Source of the DNA: Paludibacteraceae bacterium
GTDB taxonomy: Bacteria > Bacteroidota > Bacteroidia > Bacteroidales > Paludibacteraceae
Assembly (NCBI GenBank): GCA_024693065.1
Contig: JAILLP010000024.1
Coordinates: 1 to 64,000 of the forward strand
Direction of reading: 5' to 3'
DNA: 64,000 nt
Of this stretch, positions 1-15,745 are shown one piece after another; positions within the stretch are counted from its first letter, which is position 1, and every line of letters begins with the position of its first letter. Under the pieces are notes generated by a model. The model worked only from the letters and a program-made list of their open reading frames with translations, was not told where the DNA came from and did no database searches. Position numbers and translations under genes: made by a program.

Positions 1-2557
1 AGGAACTCAATGGGGATATGAGTCCATGTGCTTTAACGGCAAGTATCCTTCTGAAAACGGCTTCACGTTCGTCCCTGACCACACCTACGAAGGTTCTGCC
101 TTCGGCGGCATGTTGTTCGTCAACGGAGACAGCGAAATCGGCGATGTGATCTATTCCAAGAAAATCAACAGCTCAAGATTGAAGGGCAAAGACGTGACAG
201 CTAGGTGTTTCGTGAACACCTTCGCAGACGCACCAAACCCAGTGAAAATACACTTACAAGTGACAGACCTGAAAACGGGGACTGTTACCAAATCTACGAG
301 CATAACACGCAATAGCCACAATGAAAGTCTCGACTGGGAAGAGGCAATTGTCACTTCTTCCATCGAAGGGGATTCGATTCTGGTTGAGATCGTATATGAC
401 TGTGGTGATACAGAGTACAACCTGAATGGAAACGACCTCATCCTGGACGATATCCAGGTCTTCGTCTGCGAGGAAATAAACACTTCTGGCCTCAACATCT
501 ATTGCGAAAGCGCCGATGGCAAACTGACACCTCAAAAAATGCTTTGGCAGGAGGATTTCGGCACATTCACGTCCGACTCCACTTATTGGAATTGGGACTA
601 TTCTAACTTGGATGCGCCTAAGAAAGTGACGCACAAAGATGCCAAGAAGTGGTCCACCTGCTACGGATTGGAAATCCCTAGGACAGAATGTGCATCTTCT
701 CCATTTGACCAAGGATCGTTTACCGTGGCCGGTAATGTGACTTCATCAGCCGATGAAGTAGGAGGAACTCAATGGGGATATGAGTCTATGTGCTTTAACG
801 GCAAGTATCCTTCGGAAAACGGCTTCACATTCGTTCCTGACCACACCTATCAAGGTTCTGCCTTCGGCGGTATGTTGTTCGTCAACGGAAACAGCGAAGT
901 CAACGATGTGATCTATTCCAAGCGAATCAACAGTTCAACACTGCAGGGTAATGACGTGACGGCTAGGTGTTTCGTAAACACCTTCGCGGACGCACCACAC
1001 CCAGTGAAGATACACATTCAAATAACAGACCTGAAGACGGGGGGTGTTGCCAAATCCACAACCATAACACGTAATAGCCAAAATGAAGGACTCGATTGGA
1101 AAGAGGCAACTGTCACTTCATCCATTGAAGGAGATTCAGTTTTGGTTGAAGTCGTTTATGACTGTGGTGACAGCAAATATAACCTGAATGGCAACGACCT
1201 CATCTTGGACGACATCCAGGTCTTCGTCTGCGAGGGAGAATCCGACCTCCCTAATTGTATTCAATCGAAGGAACCTATCATCTATGCGAATGGCAAAGAT
1301 GTGAAGAGCATCCATTTGAGTCCAGACGAGTCTGTGACACTGACCTCAAACGATGTGACAACCACAGACATTACTGGAGAGCCTTATACCGACTTCACAA
1401 TGTCATGGCACAAAGATGACGCAACATCCGCCCCTCTTGGCAAAACCGTTGGTGTGATCGCTAATTCGTTGGAGGTGAAATGGGAAGATGCGGATAAGAA
1501 TGGCACGACATTCATCTTGAAGGTTCAGGACAATACTTTAAACGAAAAGGGCGAAAAAATAGACGCTTGCAATATGTATGACACGATAATTGTCTATGCG
1601 GACGATGCTCCTACTCTTGATCCCGACCTCTACTGCTTGGACGACGAAGGCAACGTGAAACCAATGGAACTGATTTGGCAGGAAGACTTCGGTACGTTTA
1701 CTTCTGCGACAAATTATTGGACGTGGGATTATATTGACCTCTCTAATCCGACGAAAAGAGAACATATAGATGGACGTGATTGGACTACATCCACTGATTT
1801 AACTCCAGACGCTAATGTAACCTATGATTTGTCTCCGTCTATAGAAGGCAAGTATTGCGTCGCCGCCAACGTGACTTGTTCGTATGATGGTGTTCAAGGT
1901 GGTACCCAATGGGGTTGGGAAGCCTATTTCGGAAACGGGCAACATCCGAAAGAAAACGGTTGGACATTCGTTCCTGACCACACCTATGACACAAGCGCAT
2001 ACGGAGGTATGCTGTTCATAAACTGCGATAACGAGCAAGATGCACCAATTTACACACACAAAATCAGCAATTTATTCCAAGGCAGCTATACGGCGCTTTG
2101 CTATGTGAACACATTCTCTAACTGTGAATATCCTGTGGATATTTACCTTCAAGTAAAGGATTTGGCAACTGGTGATATTTACAAGTCAAAACGTGTGACA
2201 AAAACATCGACAGGCAGCAAAGATTGGGTTGCCGCTCGATTGAAATTCGAATTGCATGGAAGCGAGATAGAATTGTCCGTCGTTTCCTATGCTGGAAATG
2301 GAACGTCTGGAAATCCAAACTATAACAAACTTGGTAATGACTTGGTATTGGATGACATCCAACTCTACGCTTGCAAAGCTTATGAACATGTTGGCGTGGA
2401 AACTCAGTCTGCAGAAGAGATGAACGAACTGGTAAACGTCTATACAATCTCCGGTATCATCGTGAAGTCCAACGTCAAGAGATCGGAGGCTTTGGATGGT
2501 TTGAAGAAAGGCACCTACTACATCGTAGGTCACGAGAAGGTGCTGGTTGATCTATAA
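1..2557 (+). CDS. T9SS type A surface protein, 3' part (5' end outside window)
   Basis: The reading frame is open from the left edge, and the first codons match the inside of a later repeat (GTQWGYES), so the true start lies upstream. It holds three copies of a roughly 230-residue module running from WQEDFGTF to NDLILDDIQ: a partial copy ending near 475, a second at about 547-1235 and a third at about 1673-2375. An Ig-like linker sits at about 1250-1600. The last ~45 residues (VYTISGIIVKS, then GTYYIVGHEKVLV) look like a T9SS type A C-terminal sorting domain, so the protein is probably exported to the surface or released. The module resembles two domains in the protein at 17559-21779 (shared DHTY and LDDI signatures). 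A beta-sandwich or ligand-binding role is inference; no catalytic motif is visible. A strong terminator follows within 25 bp. Confidence 0.85.
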   Translation, partial: GTQWGYESMCFNGKYPSENGFTFVPDHTYEGSAFGGMLFVNGDSEIGDVIYSKKINSSRLKGKDVTARCFVNTFADAPNPVKIHLQVTDLKTGTVTKSTSITRNSHNESLDWEEAIVTSSIEGDSILVEIVYDCGDTEYNLNGNDLILDDIQVFVCEEINTSGLNIYCESADGKLTPQKMLWQEDFGTFTSDSTYWNWDYSNLDAPKKVTHKDAKKWSTCYGLEIPRTECASSPFDQGSFTVAGNVTSSADEVGGTQWGYESMCFNGKYPSENGFTFVPDHTYQGSAFGGMLFVNGNSEVNDVIYSKRINSSTLQGNDVTARCFVNTFADAPHPVKIHIQITDLKTGGVAKSTTITRNSQNEGLDWKEATVTSSIEGDSVLVEVVYDCGDSKYNLNGNDLILDDIQVFVCEGESDLPNCIQSKEPIIYANGKDVKSIHLSPDESVTLTSNDVTTTDITGEPYTDFTMSWHKDDATSAPLGKTVGVIANSLEVKWEDADKNGTTFILKVQDNTLNEKGEKIDACNMYDTIIVYADDAPTLDPDLYCLDDEGNVKPMELIWQEDFGTFTSATNYWTWDYIDLSNPTKREHIDGRDWTTSTDLTPDANVTYDLSPSIEGKYCVAANVTCSYDGVQGGTQWGWEAYFGNGQHPKENGWTFVPDHTYDTSAYGGMLFINCDNEQDAPIYTHKISNLFQGSYTALCYVNTFSNCEYPVDIYLQVKDLATGDIYKSKRVTKTSTGSKDWVAARLKFELHGSEIELSVVSYAGNGTSGNPNYNKLGNDLVLDDIQLYACKAYEHVGVETQSAEEMNELVNVYTISGIIVKSNVKRSEALDGLKKGTYYIVGHEKVLVDL
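3..1237 (+). repeat. Tandem 762-bp coding repeat, first two copies nearly identical
   Basis: The sequence beginning GAACTCAATGGGGATATGAG at base 3 recurs at base 765, a period of 762 bp or 254 codons. The copies stay closely similar to about 1237. The third module of the same gene is clearly more diverged, so copies one and two come from a recent duplication or are kept alike by gene conversion. Only part of the first copy lies in the window. Confidence 0.85.
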
Positions 2558-2579
2558 TCTAACCTATCCTAAAACAGAT

Positions 2580-2613
2580 GCGGGCTGTTCCATGCTGTGG
2601 AACAGCCCGCTTT
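2580..2613 (+). terminator. Intrinsic terminator of the T9SS protein gene
   Basis: A perfect 13-bp stem (GCGGGCTGTTCCA with its complement) closes a 5-nt loop and is followed by TTT, 22 bases past the stop codon. Confidence 0.85.
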
Positions 2614-2724
2614 CGTATCAGAAGCGCAGGGAGGGCATTCTCGTGCGTTTAAAGGGCGTTACGAGAGGAAGGGCGGACCTCTACCCTGTCCCAATAAAAT
2701 CTTCCGAAAAAAGCGGGAAAAAGA

Positions 2725-2765
2725 ACCCCGCAGGATGGACCAACATGGTCTCGAACCTGCGGGGT
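2725..2765 (-). terminator. Terminator downstream of carAB
   Basis: A 10-bp outer stem (ACCCCGCAGG with CCTGCGGGGT) encloses a smaller GACC/GGTC hairpin. Read on the minus strand it is followed by TTCTTTTT. It lies 25 bases past the carAB stop. Confidence 0.75.
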
Positions 2766-2790
2766 GTAAAACAATCGTCCGAATAGTGGC

Positions 2791-8758
<5,968 letters not shown>

Positions 8759-10549
8759 TTATTTTTTTCCACTCTCATACCAATCCATGTACGAACGGTA
8801 AAGCATGCGTAATCCGCCCTCCGTCGGATAGTGCCCCGTGAAGTACCAATCGCCTGGATGTTTCGGGATCGCATGGTGCAGTCCCTCAATGCTTTGGAAG
8901 ACCAATTTCACTGGTGTCGTCACCCCTTCTGGGCAGAGGATCTCCACCATTTTCTGGTTCAGTTCATCGACGGACAAGCCATCGTACAATTGTCTCAGGA
9001 CATTCTCTCCGTTCTTCCAACCGCCATCAGCGAGGGCGGCCGCGCACGAATCGTACAATGTCTTCAGCATCGGGGCCTCTCCCCTATCCTTCCGCAGCGC
9101 CACAGCCGCCTTGAAGGCGATGAAGTCGCCGATTCGGCTCATGTCGATACCGTAGAAGTCCGGGTAACGGATCTGCGGAGCGGAGCTTACGATAACGATG
9201 CTCTTCGGATGGAGGCGGTCCAATATCTTGATGATGCTCTCGTGCAAGGTGGTTCCCCTCACGATGCTATCGTCGATGACTACCAGGTTGTCCACACCAG
9301 GTCGCACGCTGCCGTAAGTGATGTCGTAGACATGGGCGGCGAGGTCGTTTCGGCTCTTGCCCTCCGTGATGAACGTACGCAGCTTGATGTCCTTGGAGAC
9401 CACCTTCTCCGCACGCACGTGGGAGAAGTTCTCGCGGAAGCCCTCCACCATACCGTAGTAGGCCACCTCCGCCGTGTTAGGAATATAGGAGAAGACCGTG
9501 TTCTCCACATCTCCGTCTATCGCTTTCAGGATAGCGTCCTGCAACTGTCTACCCAACATCTTGCGCTCCTGGTAGATGTCTTGGTCATTTCCCCTGCTGA
9601 AATAGATGCGTTCGAAGACGCAAGGGGAATAAGGCTTAGGATCGATGATGGACTTCAGGAAGAGCTTTCCGTTCTGTCCCACGATCAGCGCCTGACCCGG
9701 CTTCAGCTCCTCCACCTCGTCGCAAGAGAGATCGAAGGTGGTCTGAAGCACCGGACGCTCGCTCGCCACAGCGACGAGTTCATCGTTCCGGTAGAAGAAG
9801 GCGGGGCGGATACCCCACGGGTCACGCATGGAGAACATCTCACCGCTACCCGTCAGACCGCAGACCACATAGCCTCCGTCGAAGTGAGGCATGGTGGAGG
9901 ACAACACGTTGCTGATGTCCACATGCGTATCCACATAATCGGTGATCTCCGTATTGACCCGACCCGACTCCTTCGCCTCACGGTAGAGGCGCTCCACCTC
10001 ACGGTCCAGGCGATGGCCCATCAGCTCCAGCATGATGTACGAATCGCTGTAGATGCGCGGGTATTGGCCCTGCTCCGTCAGAAGCTGGAAGATGTGGTCG
10101 ATGTTCGTCATGTTGAAGTTACCGCAGATGCAAAGGTTCTTCGCTCGCCAGTTGTTGCGGCGCAGGAACGGGTGCACATAACGCAAGCCCCCTTTGCCTG
10201 TGGTGCTATAACGAAGATGACCCATCAGCAACTCACCTTGAAATGGTGGTGTGCCTGATGGGTCATCCTCGCTTGGCGTGGCCAACAAGTGGCCGATGGA
10301 GGAAAAGACCTTGGTGATGGCATCCTTGCCCTCCGCCTTTTCCCTGAACATATACTCGTGCCCCGGTGTGGAATGAAGCTTCACACACGCGACACCCGCA
10401 CCCTCCTGACCTCGGTTATGCTGCTTCTCCATCATTAGATAGAGCTTGCCTAAACCATAACCGTCCGTACCATATTTCTGACGGTAATAGTCCAATGGTT
10501 TCAGCAACCTAATCATAGCGATGCCGCATTCATGACGTAGCGTCTCCAT
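8759..10549 (-). CDS. purF: Amidophosphoribosyltransferase (PurF family)
   Basis: Commits PRPP to purine synthesis by transferring ammonia from glutamine. I place the start at the ATG at 10549, which has a strong AGAGGAGG ribosome site, rather than the in-frame TTG 21 bases upstream. From that start Cys8 (METLRHE then CGIA) is the expected N-terminal nucleophile of the class II amidotransferase domain, after a 7-residue leader that would be removed. The phosphoribosyltransferase half carries the PRPP loop VVIDDSIVRGTT. At 596 residues it is longer than E. coli PurF and matches a long variant known from Bacteroides, so the assignment rests on family architecture. First gene of the purF-pyrG-carAB operon, divergent from amt. 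Confidence 0.9.
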   Translation of the reverse strand: METLRHECGIAMIRLLKPLDYYRQKYGTDGYGLGKLYLMMEKQHNRGQEGAGVACVKLHSTPGHEYMFREKAEGKDAITKVFSSIGHLLATPSEDDPSGTPPFQGELLMGHLRYSTTGKGGLRYVHPFLRRNNWRAKNLCICGNFNMTNIDHIFQLLTEQGQYPRIYSDSYIMLELMGHRLDREVERLYREAKESGRVNTEITDYVDTHVDISNVLSSTMPHFDGGYVVCGLTGSGEMFSMRDPWGIRPAFFYRNDELVAVASERPVLQTTFDLSCDEVEELKPGQALIVGQNGKLFLKSIIDPKPYSPCVFERIYFSRGNDQDIYQERKMLGRQLQDAILKAIDGDVENTVFSYIPNTAEVAYYGMVEGFRENFSHVRAEKVVSKDIKLRTFITEGKSRNDLAAHVYDITYGSVRPGVDNLVVIDDSIVRGTTLHESIIKILDRLHPKSIVIVSSAPQIRYPDFYGIDMSRIGDFIAFKAAVALRKDRGEAPMLKTLYDSCAAALADGGWKNGENVLRQLYDGLSVDELNQKMVEILCPEGVTTPVKLVFQSIEGLHHAIPKHPGDWYFTGHYPTEGGLRMLYRSYMDWYESGKK

Positions 10550-10689
10550 AAATCCTCCTCTTGTTGACAATTAAACTACAAAACATACGCGAAGTAAATC
10601 TTTTTGCTACAAACACGCAAGTAAAAACAATAAAAAGTTTTTAAAATAAAAGAATAAGAAACTTTTTGTAAAAAATATTGTATTTTAAC

Positions 10690-10719
10690 TTGCTATTTGA
10701 AAGATAAATAGTATTTTTG
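10690..10719 (+). promoter_or_regulatory. Bacteroidota-type promoter for amt
   Basis: TTG at 10690-10692, a 19-nt spacer and TATTTTTG at 10712-10719 fit the Bacteroidota -33/-7 consensus. It implies a leader of about 125 nt before amt. The rest of the 300-bp purF-amt gap is AT-rich, with no recognisable riboswitch and no clear consensus promoter for purF. Confidence 0.6.
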
Positions 10720-10849
10720 CATGTCATTATGATTGAAAATATAAAATATTAACTGCATTATGCAACGAATATACGATTTTTTAGAGCAATTAGACACCGA
10801 AAATCGATAATAAAAGAGAATTTATGTACAATATTTAATATCAGTTATT

Positions 10850-12238
10850 ATGAAAACAAAAAAGAGATGGATTATCATGATGTCGTTCATGGCTATCATA
10901 GCGGCATTGGGCATCTTCATCCCTGAAGAACAGGGTCTATGGGAGTTTGTGGAGACGGAAGAGTGCACGTCGAGCAATGTGGCATGGATGATCACGGCCA
11001 CGATTTTCGTATTGATGATGACTCCGGGTCTCTCCTTTTTCTACGGTGGTATGGTGGGAAAGAAAAACGTCATCAGCACCATCCTGCAATCATTCATCGC
11101 CATGGGTATCATCAGTGTCCTGTGGGTGATTTTCGGGTTCTCCCTCGCTTTCGGAAACGATTTGGGCGGACTGGGTCTGATCGGTGACCCGACACAATAC
11201 TTCATGTTCCACAATGTGGGCGCCAAGCCTGAGCCCTACCTGACCGCCACCATACCGTTGGCGCTGTACGCTATCTTCCAGATGAAATTCGCCATCATCA
11301 CTCCTTCCCTTATCACAGGGTCTTTCGCGGAGCGTGTGCGTTTCTCCGCTTACATGGTCTTCATGATGCTCTTCTGCATCTTCATCTACTGTCCGCTGGC
11401 CCACTGGACGTGGCATCCGGATGGTTTGTTGCATAAATGGCTGAACATACACGACTTCGCGGGCGGTATCGTCGTGCACGCTTCCAGCGGTGTGGCGGCG
11501 CTCGTCGGGGCGCTCTTCCTGGGCCGCAGGACGAACGTGCGGTCGGAGAACCACATTCCTGCCAACGTGCCTTTCGTCTTGCTGGGTGCGGCTTTGCTGT
11601 GGCTGGGTTGGTTCGGCTTCAACGGTGGTTCCAGCTTAGCGGCGGACGGTATCGCCATCAAGGCGTTCCTCAACACGAACACGGCTGGTGCGACGGCCAT
11701 GATGAGCTGGATCTTCATCGATTGCCTGCGTGGCAGGAAGCCTTCCGGCATGGGTGCGGCTGTCGGTGCGGTGGTAGGATTGGTGGCCATCACACCTTGT
11801 GCGGACGTGGTGACGACGAGCCAAAGCTTCATCATCGCATTGCTCACGACGCTCGTCTGCAACACCGCCGTGCATTGGAGGGAGAAATCAAGCATCGACG
11901 ATGCGCTCGACGTGTTCCCGACCCACGGAATGGGCGGTATCTTCGCCACCATCCTCACGGGTGTCTTCTCCTACACGGGTCTGATCCACGGCAACTGGAC
12001 GGAGTTCCTCAACAGTGTCTTGGGCGTCGTCATCGTCATCGCCTACACGTTCATCGTCAGCTTCGCGCTCTATTGGGTCACTAATAAGATGATTCCGATG
12101 CGTGTCAGCGTCAAGTCGGAGCGCATGGGTCTGGATGTCAGCCAACACGACGAGTCCTACGCCTTCAGCGACAGCGCGGAAAGGGAAATAGCGGAGTACT
12201 TCGAGAACTATTCGGAGAAGGACCAGAGGGACATTTAG
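10850..12238 (+). CDS. amt: Ammonium transporter (Amt family)
   Basis: Inner-membrane channel for ammonium or ammonia. The 462-residue protein has a cleavable-looking or first membrane segment at 6-24 and then about ten more hydrophobic helices. FFYGGMVGKKN is typical of the family, and the two pore histidines are probably those in CPLAHWTWHP and FPTHGMGG. The C-terminal ~50 residues are cytoplasmic and charged, where a PII protein usually docks. No glnK/glnB gene lies next to it, unlike many amt loci. It diverges from the glutamine amidotransferase operon, so nitrogen uptake and glutamine use face each other across one regulatory gap. Confidence 0.95.
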   Translation: MKTKKRWIIMMSFMAIIAALGIFIPEEQGLWEFVETEECTSSNVAWMITATIFVLMMTPGLSFFYGGMVGKKNVISTILQSFIAMGIISVLWVIFGFSLAFGNDLGGLGLIGDPTQYFMFHNVGAKPEPYLTATIPLALYAIFQMKFAIITPSLITGSFAERVRFSAYMVFMMLFCIFIYCPLAHWTWHPDGLLHKWLNIHDFAGGIVVHASSGVAALVGALFLGRRTNVRSENHIPANVPFVLLGAALLWLGWFGFNGGSSLAADGIAIKAFLNTNTAGATAMMSWIFIDCLRGRKPSGMGAAVGAVVGLVAITPCADVVTTSQSFIIALLTTLVCNTAVHWREKSSIDDALDVFPTHGMGGIFATILTGVFSYTGLIHGNWTEFLNSVLGVVIVIAYTFIVSFALYWVTNKMIPMRVSVKSERMGLDVSQHDESYAFSDSAEREIAEYFENYSEKDQRDI

Positions 12239-12287
12239 AGAATTTTGAATTAAGAATTCGTTTGTAATTTTTATACTAGTTAAGGGG

Positions 12288-12325
12288 GCGCCGTAGGGAG
12301 GTTTCGTAAGACTTCTCTACGGCGC
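12288..12325 (+). terminator. Hairpin after amt
   Basis: A 14-bp stem with two G-T pairs (GCGCCGTAGGGAGG with its partner) closes a 10-nt loop 50 bases past the amt stop. No T-run follows, so it may be a stability or factor-dependent element. A possible -7 element TATATTTG lies at 12405-12412 for the next gene, but no -33 element is at the right distance. Confidence 0.5.
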
Positions 12326-12489
12326 AATTGTATAGATGGGTGAATAGTTCAAGACATAATCTTCCAAAAACATCTCCAAAAATCTCCGTTTGTCAAAAAA
12401 TATCTATATTTGCAACCAAATGCAAAACTTGTACGTGTGTTTTTAATGTTTTGCGACACATTAATAGAACAATTTAAACAGATAAAAGC

Positions 12490-12936
12490 ATGACCAGAAA
12501 ACTCATTTCATTAATACTTGCTATAGGATTCTCCACGTTTGTCCATGCGGGGAAAACACTGATGATAAACGGAGAGAAGGCGGAACGGGACGACGTGTCA
12601 ACAATAACCTTTGCCGAAGATGAACTTGAACTGAAATATTCCGACGGCAGCACATTCAAACTGGACATCGAAACGGTGGAGATCAATTTCTCCGTATCAA
12701 GTGGCACAGATGGAGTTCCGACGAACACCTTTTCTGTCAACACGCTCGTCGAAGACCACATTCTCCTATCCGGACTCGAGAAAGGTTCCCAAGTACAAAT
12801 CATACGTACAGACGGCAAAGTGCTTTTCTCGACAGTCGCCGAAGAATCGGAATTGACAATACACACAGACAAAATGTCTCCTGCGCCTTACCTGATCAAG
12901 GCGGGAAACCAATTCGTGAAAATCATTAAAAAATAG
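12490..12936 (+). CDS. Small secreted protein with T9SS type A-like tail
   Basis: 148 residues. A signal peptide (MTRKLISLILAIGFSTFVHA) is followed by a module of about 50 residues (GKTLMING ... YSDGSTFKLDIETVEINF) and a C-terminal ~70 residues that resemble a T9SS type A sorting domain (LSGLEKGSQVQIIRTDGKV ... YLIKAGNQFVKIIKK). The N-terminal module looks like the short domain that precedes the catalytic part of the GH5 enzyme encoded 19 bases downstream (DGTTQTYPTSSVEAIRF). The two are probably one operon. The protein has no catalytic motif; an anchoring or accessory role is inference. Confidence 0.8.
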   Translation: MTRKLISLILAIGFSTFVHAGKTLMINGEKAERDDVSTITFAEDELELKYSDGSTFKLDIETVEINFSVSSGTDGVPTNTFSVNTLVEDHILLSGLEKGSQVQIIRTDGKVLFSTVAEESELTIHTDKMSPAPYLIKAGNQFVKIIKK

Positions 12937-12955
12937 CATCCAATACCAGACTCAA

Positions 12956-14320
12956 ATGAAAAGGCTCATTCTTTTAGCATTAGCTATCTCTTCGATTACG
13001 CTTAACGCACAGAACAGGGTTGAGGTCACCATGGAAGATGGTACGACACAAACCTATCCGACCTCTTCCGTCGAGGCTATCCGCTTCGAACAAGGAAACA
13101 ACTTCACCATCACCACCGAAGAGGGCGAGACCATAGCATTCGACGGGAACGCACGCAATATCAAGTTCAAGAAGGACCACGCCATCGACGGCACATCCGT
13201 ACAAACCATCACCCAAAGTCTTGGATTAGGGTGGAATCTGGGGAACAACTTGGATGCTCAAAACAACGGATACTCGAGTGAGACAGCTTGGGGGAACCGC
13301 CCCGCAACATTGAAGACATTCCAAGCGGTAAAGGCCGCCGGCTTTTCTTCCGTGCGCATCCCTATCACATGGATGGGCCACATCGGCAGCGCACCTGATT
13401 ATAAGATCGAAGAGAAATACATGAACCGAGTGGCTGAGGTGGTGGGCTACGCAAAGGAGGTAGGGCTCAAAGCCATCATCAACATACACCACGACGGAGC
13501 CGACAGCAAATACTGGCTGGACATATTGGGCGCCTCAAAAAGCGCGGAACGCAACACACAAGTGAAAAACCAGCTCTCCGCATTATGGAAACAGATAGCC
13601 GAAAGATTCAAATACGAAGGGGACTATCTGATCTTTGAGGCCATGAACGAAATCCACGACGGCAACTGGGGTTGGGGCGAAAACAGAACCGATGGTGGCG
13701 CGCAATACCGCGTATACAACGAGTGGCTGCAACTATTTGTCGACGTAGTACGTTCCACCGGGGGTGAAAACAGATACAGGTACTTGGGATGCCCCGGTTA
13801 CGTCACCAACATAGACCTCACCATCAGTGAGTTGAAATTGCCCACAGACGTAGTTAAGAACAGATTGCTTGTCGCTGTACACTTCTACGACCCCTACACC
13901 TACGCGCTCAACAACGAGAAGACCGAATGGGGACACACCGGCAGAGACAAGGAAGAATGGGGGGACGAAGACAATGTGATCGACAACTTCAACCGTATGA
14001 AGAGAAAATTTGTCGACAACGGTGTTCCCGTTTACCTCGGCGAATTCGGCTGTGTACACCGTAGCACCGACCGTGCCGAAGCATTCCGCAAATATTACCT
14101 CGAATACGTCTGCAAGGCCGCCAAAGATTATGGATTGTCCCTCTTTTTCTGGGATAACGGTTCAGCCGGCACAGGCAAAGAGCAGTCCGGACTGATCGAC
14201 CATGCGACAGGAGCCTACCTCAACAACGGCAAAGAGGTGGTCGACATCATGGTGAACGCATACTACAACGAGGATCCGAATTACACGCTTCAATCGGTCT
14301 ACAACAACGCACCGAGATAA
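12956..14320 (+). CDS. Glycoside hydrolase family 5 endoglucanase-like enzyme
   Basis: 454 residues. Signal peptide (first ~19, ending LNA), a small beta-rich domain (20-75), then a GH5 TIM barrel. GLGWNLGNNLDA is the family's N-terminal signature, FEAMNEIHD holds the acid/base Glu and YLGEFGC the nucleophile Glu. The layout is closest to subfamily GH5_4 (beta-glucanase, xyloglucanase, mixed-linkage glucan), but the substrate cannot be fixed from sequence. The C-terminus ends at NNAPR without a T9SS sorting tail, so it should be periplasmic or reach the outside by another route. It follows the tail-bearing mini-protein by 19 bp. Confidence 0.9.
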   Translation: MKRLILLALAISSITLNAQNRVEVTMEDGTTQTYPTSSVEAIRFEQGNNFTITTEEGETIAFDGNARNIKFKKDHAIDGTSVQTITQSLGLGWNLGNNLDAQNNGYSSETAWGNRPATLKTFQAVKAAGFSSVRIPITWMGHIGSAPDYKIEEKYMNRVAEVVGYAKEVGLKAIINIHHDGADSKYWLDILGASKSAERNTQVKNQLSALWKQIAERFKYEGDYLIFEAMNEIHDGNWGWGENRTDGGAQYRVYNEWLQLFVDVVRSTGGENRYRYLGCPGYVTNIDLTISELKLPTDVVKNRLLVAVHFYDPYTYALNNEKTEWGHTGRDKEEWGDEDNVIDNFNRMKRKFVDNGVPVYLGEFGCVHRSTDRAEAFRKYYLEYVCKAAKDYGLSLFFWDNGSAGTGKEQSGLIDHATGAYLNNGKEVVDIMVNAYYNEDPNYTLQSVYNNAPR

Positions 14321-14371
14321 GCCACATGTTCAACGCTTAACGGCAAAACATAGGCAAGCGGGGAAGAGACC

Positions 14372-15718
14372 TCAATAAATCAGCTTCGTCATAAACATCG
14401 CCACAAGGGTGCTGACGGTCACGCAAATCAAGCCTGGGATCATGAAACTATGGTTGAGCAGGTACTTGCCGATGACGGTGGTGCCTGAGCGGTCGAAGTT
14501 CACCGTGGCGATATCGCTTGGATAGTTAGGAATGAAGAAGTAGCCGTAGACGCTTGGCAGAACACCCAACAAGACAGGTCCAGGAATGCCCAACGAATAG
14601 GCCAACGGCAACATGGCGACGACCACCGCCCCCTGCGAATTGATCAACACAGAGACCGCAAAGAATGCAAAAGCGATACTCCACGGATATTCACTGACAA
14701 TACCGGTCAAACCGCTCTTCATCACATCAAGGTAATTGGAGAAGTAGGTGTCCGCCAGCCAAGCGATACCATAGATGGCGACCACCGCCACCATACCACT
14801 CTGCCACACCGGTCCCGCCACCGCCTTCTTCGGCTCAGCCTTGCAGAAGAGGATCATCAAGGCAGCCGCCGCGATCATAACAATCTGAATGATGATATTC
14901 ATACCCAATGGTTTGCCATTGTACTCAGGACGGATATCATGCTCCGCAATCTGCATGACGGAGAACAACACGATGACGGCAAGCGCTCCCAAGAAGATGT
15001 AGACGGCGGACTTTGCCTGAGGGCTAACCTCCTTGTCGAGCACGGAGGCGGTGCTGCCATACATGTACTCCTTCATTTTCGGATCCGCCAGGCGAGCCTG
15101 GAACTGAGGGTCTTTGTCAAGGTCCAAGCCTCTGTTGTAGGACCATGCGGCAGCAGCCATCAATCCGCAGATGCAGGCCGGGATAGTGATGGCGATGACA
15201 CCAAGATTATTGACGTCGAACCCGTTCTCGTTAGAGATGATAACGAACGAGGCCACCGCCGCCGCGATAGGCGAACAAGTGATGCCCACCTGCGAAGCGA
15301 TGCTGGCCACACCACACGGACGTTCCGGACGGATACCCTTCTTCAACGATATATCACAGATGATAGGCATCAACGTATAGACCACGTGGCCCGTACCGAC
15401 CAATACGGTCAGGAAGAAGGTACAAAGAGGGGCTAAGATGGTGATGTACTTCGGATGTTTCCGCAACAGCCTCTCCGCGATCTGAATCAGCCAATCCATT
15501 CCACCGCTCGCCTGCATGATACCCGCGCAAGTGACGGCGGCGATGATGATATAAATAACATCCGTAGGCGGATTGCCTGGTTTTAGGCCAAATCCGAACA
15601 CCAAAATGGCCAAGCCGATACCACTGATGGCACCCAAAGCCAAACTACCGTAGCGTGAACCCACATACAAAGCCATCAGCACCACCAACAGCTGTAAAAT
15701 CATCATCGTTATTTCCAT
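14372..15718 (-). CDS. dcuB: Anaerobic C4-dicarboxylate transporter (DcuA/DcuB family)
   Basis: Inner-membrane exchanger for fumarate, succinate, malate and aspartate, used in anaerobic fumarate respiration. 448 residues with about 11-12 hydrophobic helices. GTGHVVYTLMPIICDI and SQVGITCSPIAAA match conserved Dcu segments, and VYGYFFIPNYPSDIA near the C-terminus is also typical. It is a single gene convergent with the GH5 gene and divergent from the amidohydrolase. A succinate-producing fermenter would use it to export succinate. DcuA and DcuB cannot be separated reliably from sequence alone. Confidence 0.92.
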   Translation of the reverse strand: MEITMMILQLLVVLMALYVGSRYGSLALGAISGIGLAILVFGFGLKPGNPPTDVIYIIIAAVTCAGIMQASGGMDWLIQIAERLLRKHPKYITILAPLCTFFLTVLVGTGHVVYTLMPIICDISLKKGIRPERPCGVASIASQVGITCSPIAAAVASFVIISNENGFDVNNLGVIAITIPACICGLMAAAAWSYNRGLDLDKDPQFQARLADPKMKEYMYGSTASVLDKEVSPQAKSAVYIFLGALAVIVLFSVMQIAEHDIRPEYNGKPLGMNIIIQIVMIAAAALMILFCKAEPKKAVAGPVWQSGMVAVVAIYGIAWLADTYFSNYLDVMKSGLTGIVSEYPWSIAFAFFAVSVLINSQGAVVVAMLPLAYSLGIPGPVLLGVLPSVYGYFFIPNYPSDIATVNFDRSGTTVIGKYLLNHSFMIPGLICVTVSTLVAMFMTKLIY

Positions 15719-15745
15719 GATATTATCTCTTTAAGGATTTGCTAA

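Noticed and set aside
10550-10570. TTG start of purF at 10570
   Set aside because: The ATG at 10549 has a strong ribosome site and places the catalytic Cys near the N-terminus.
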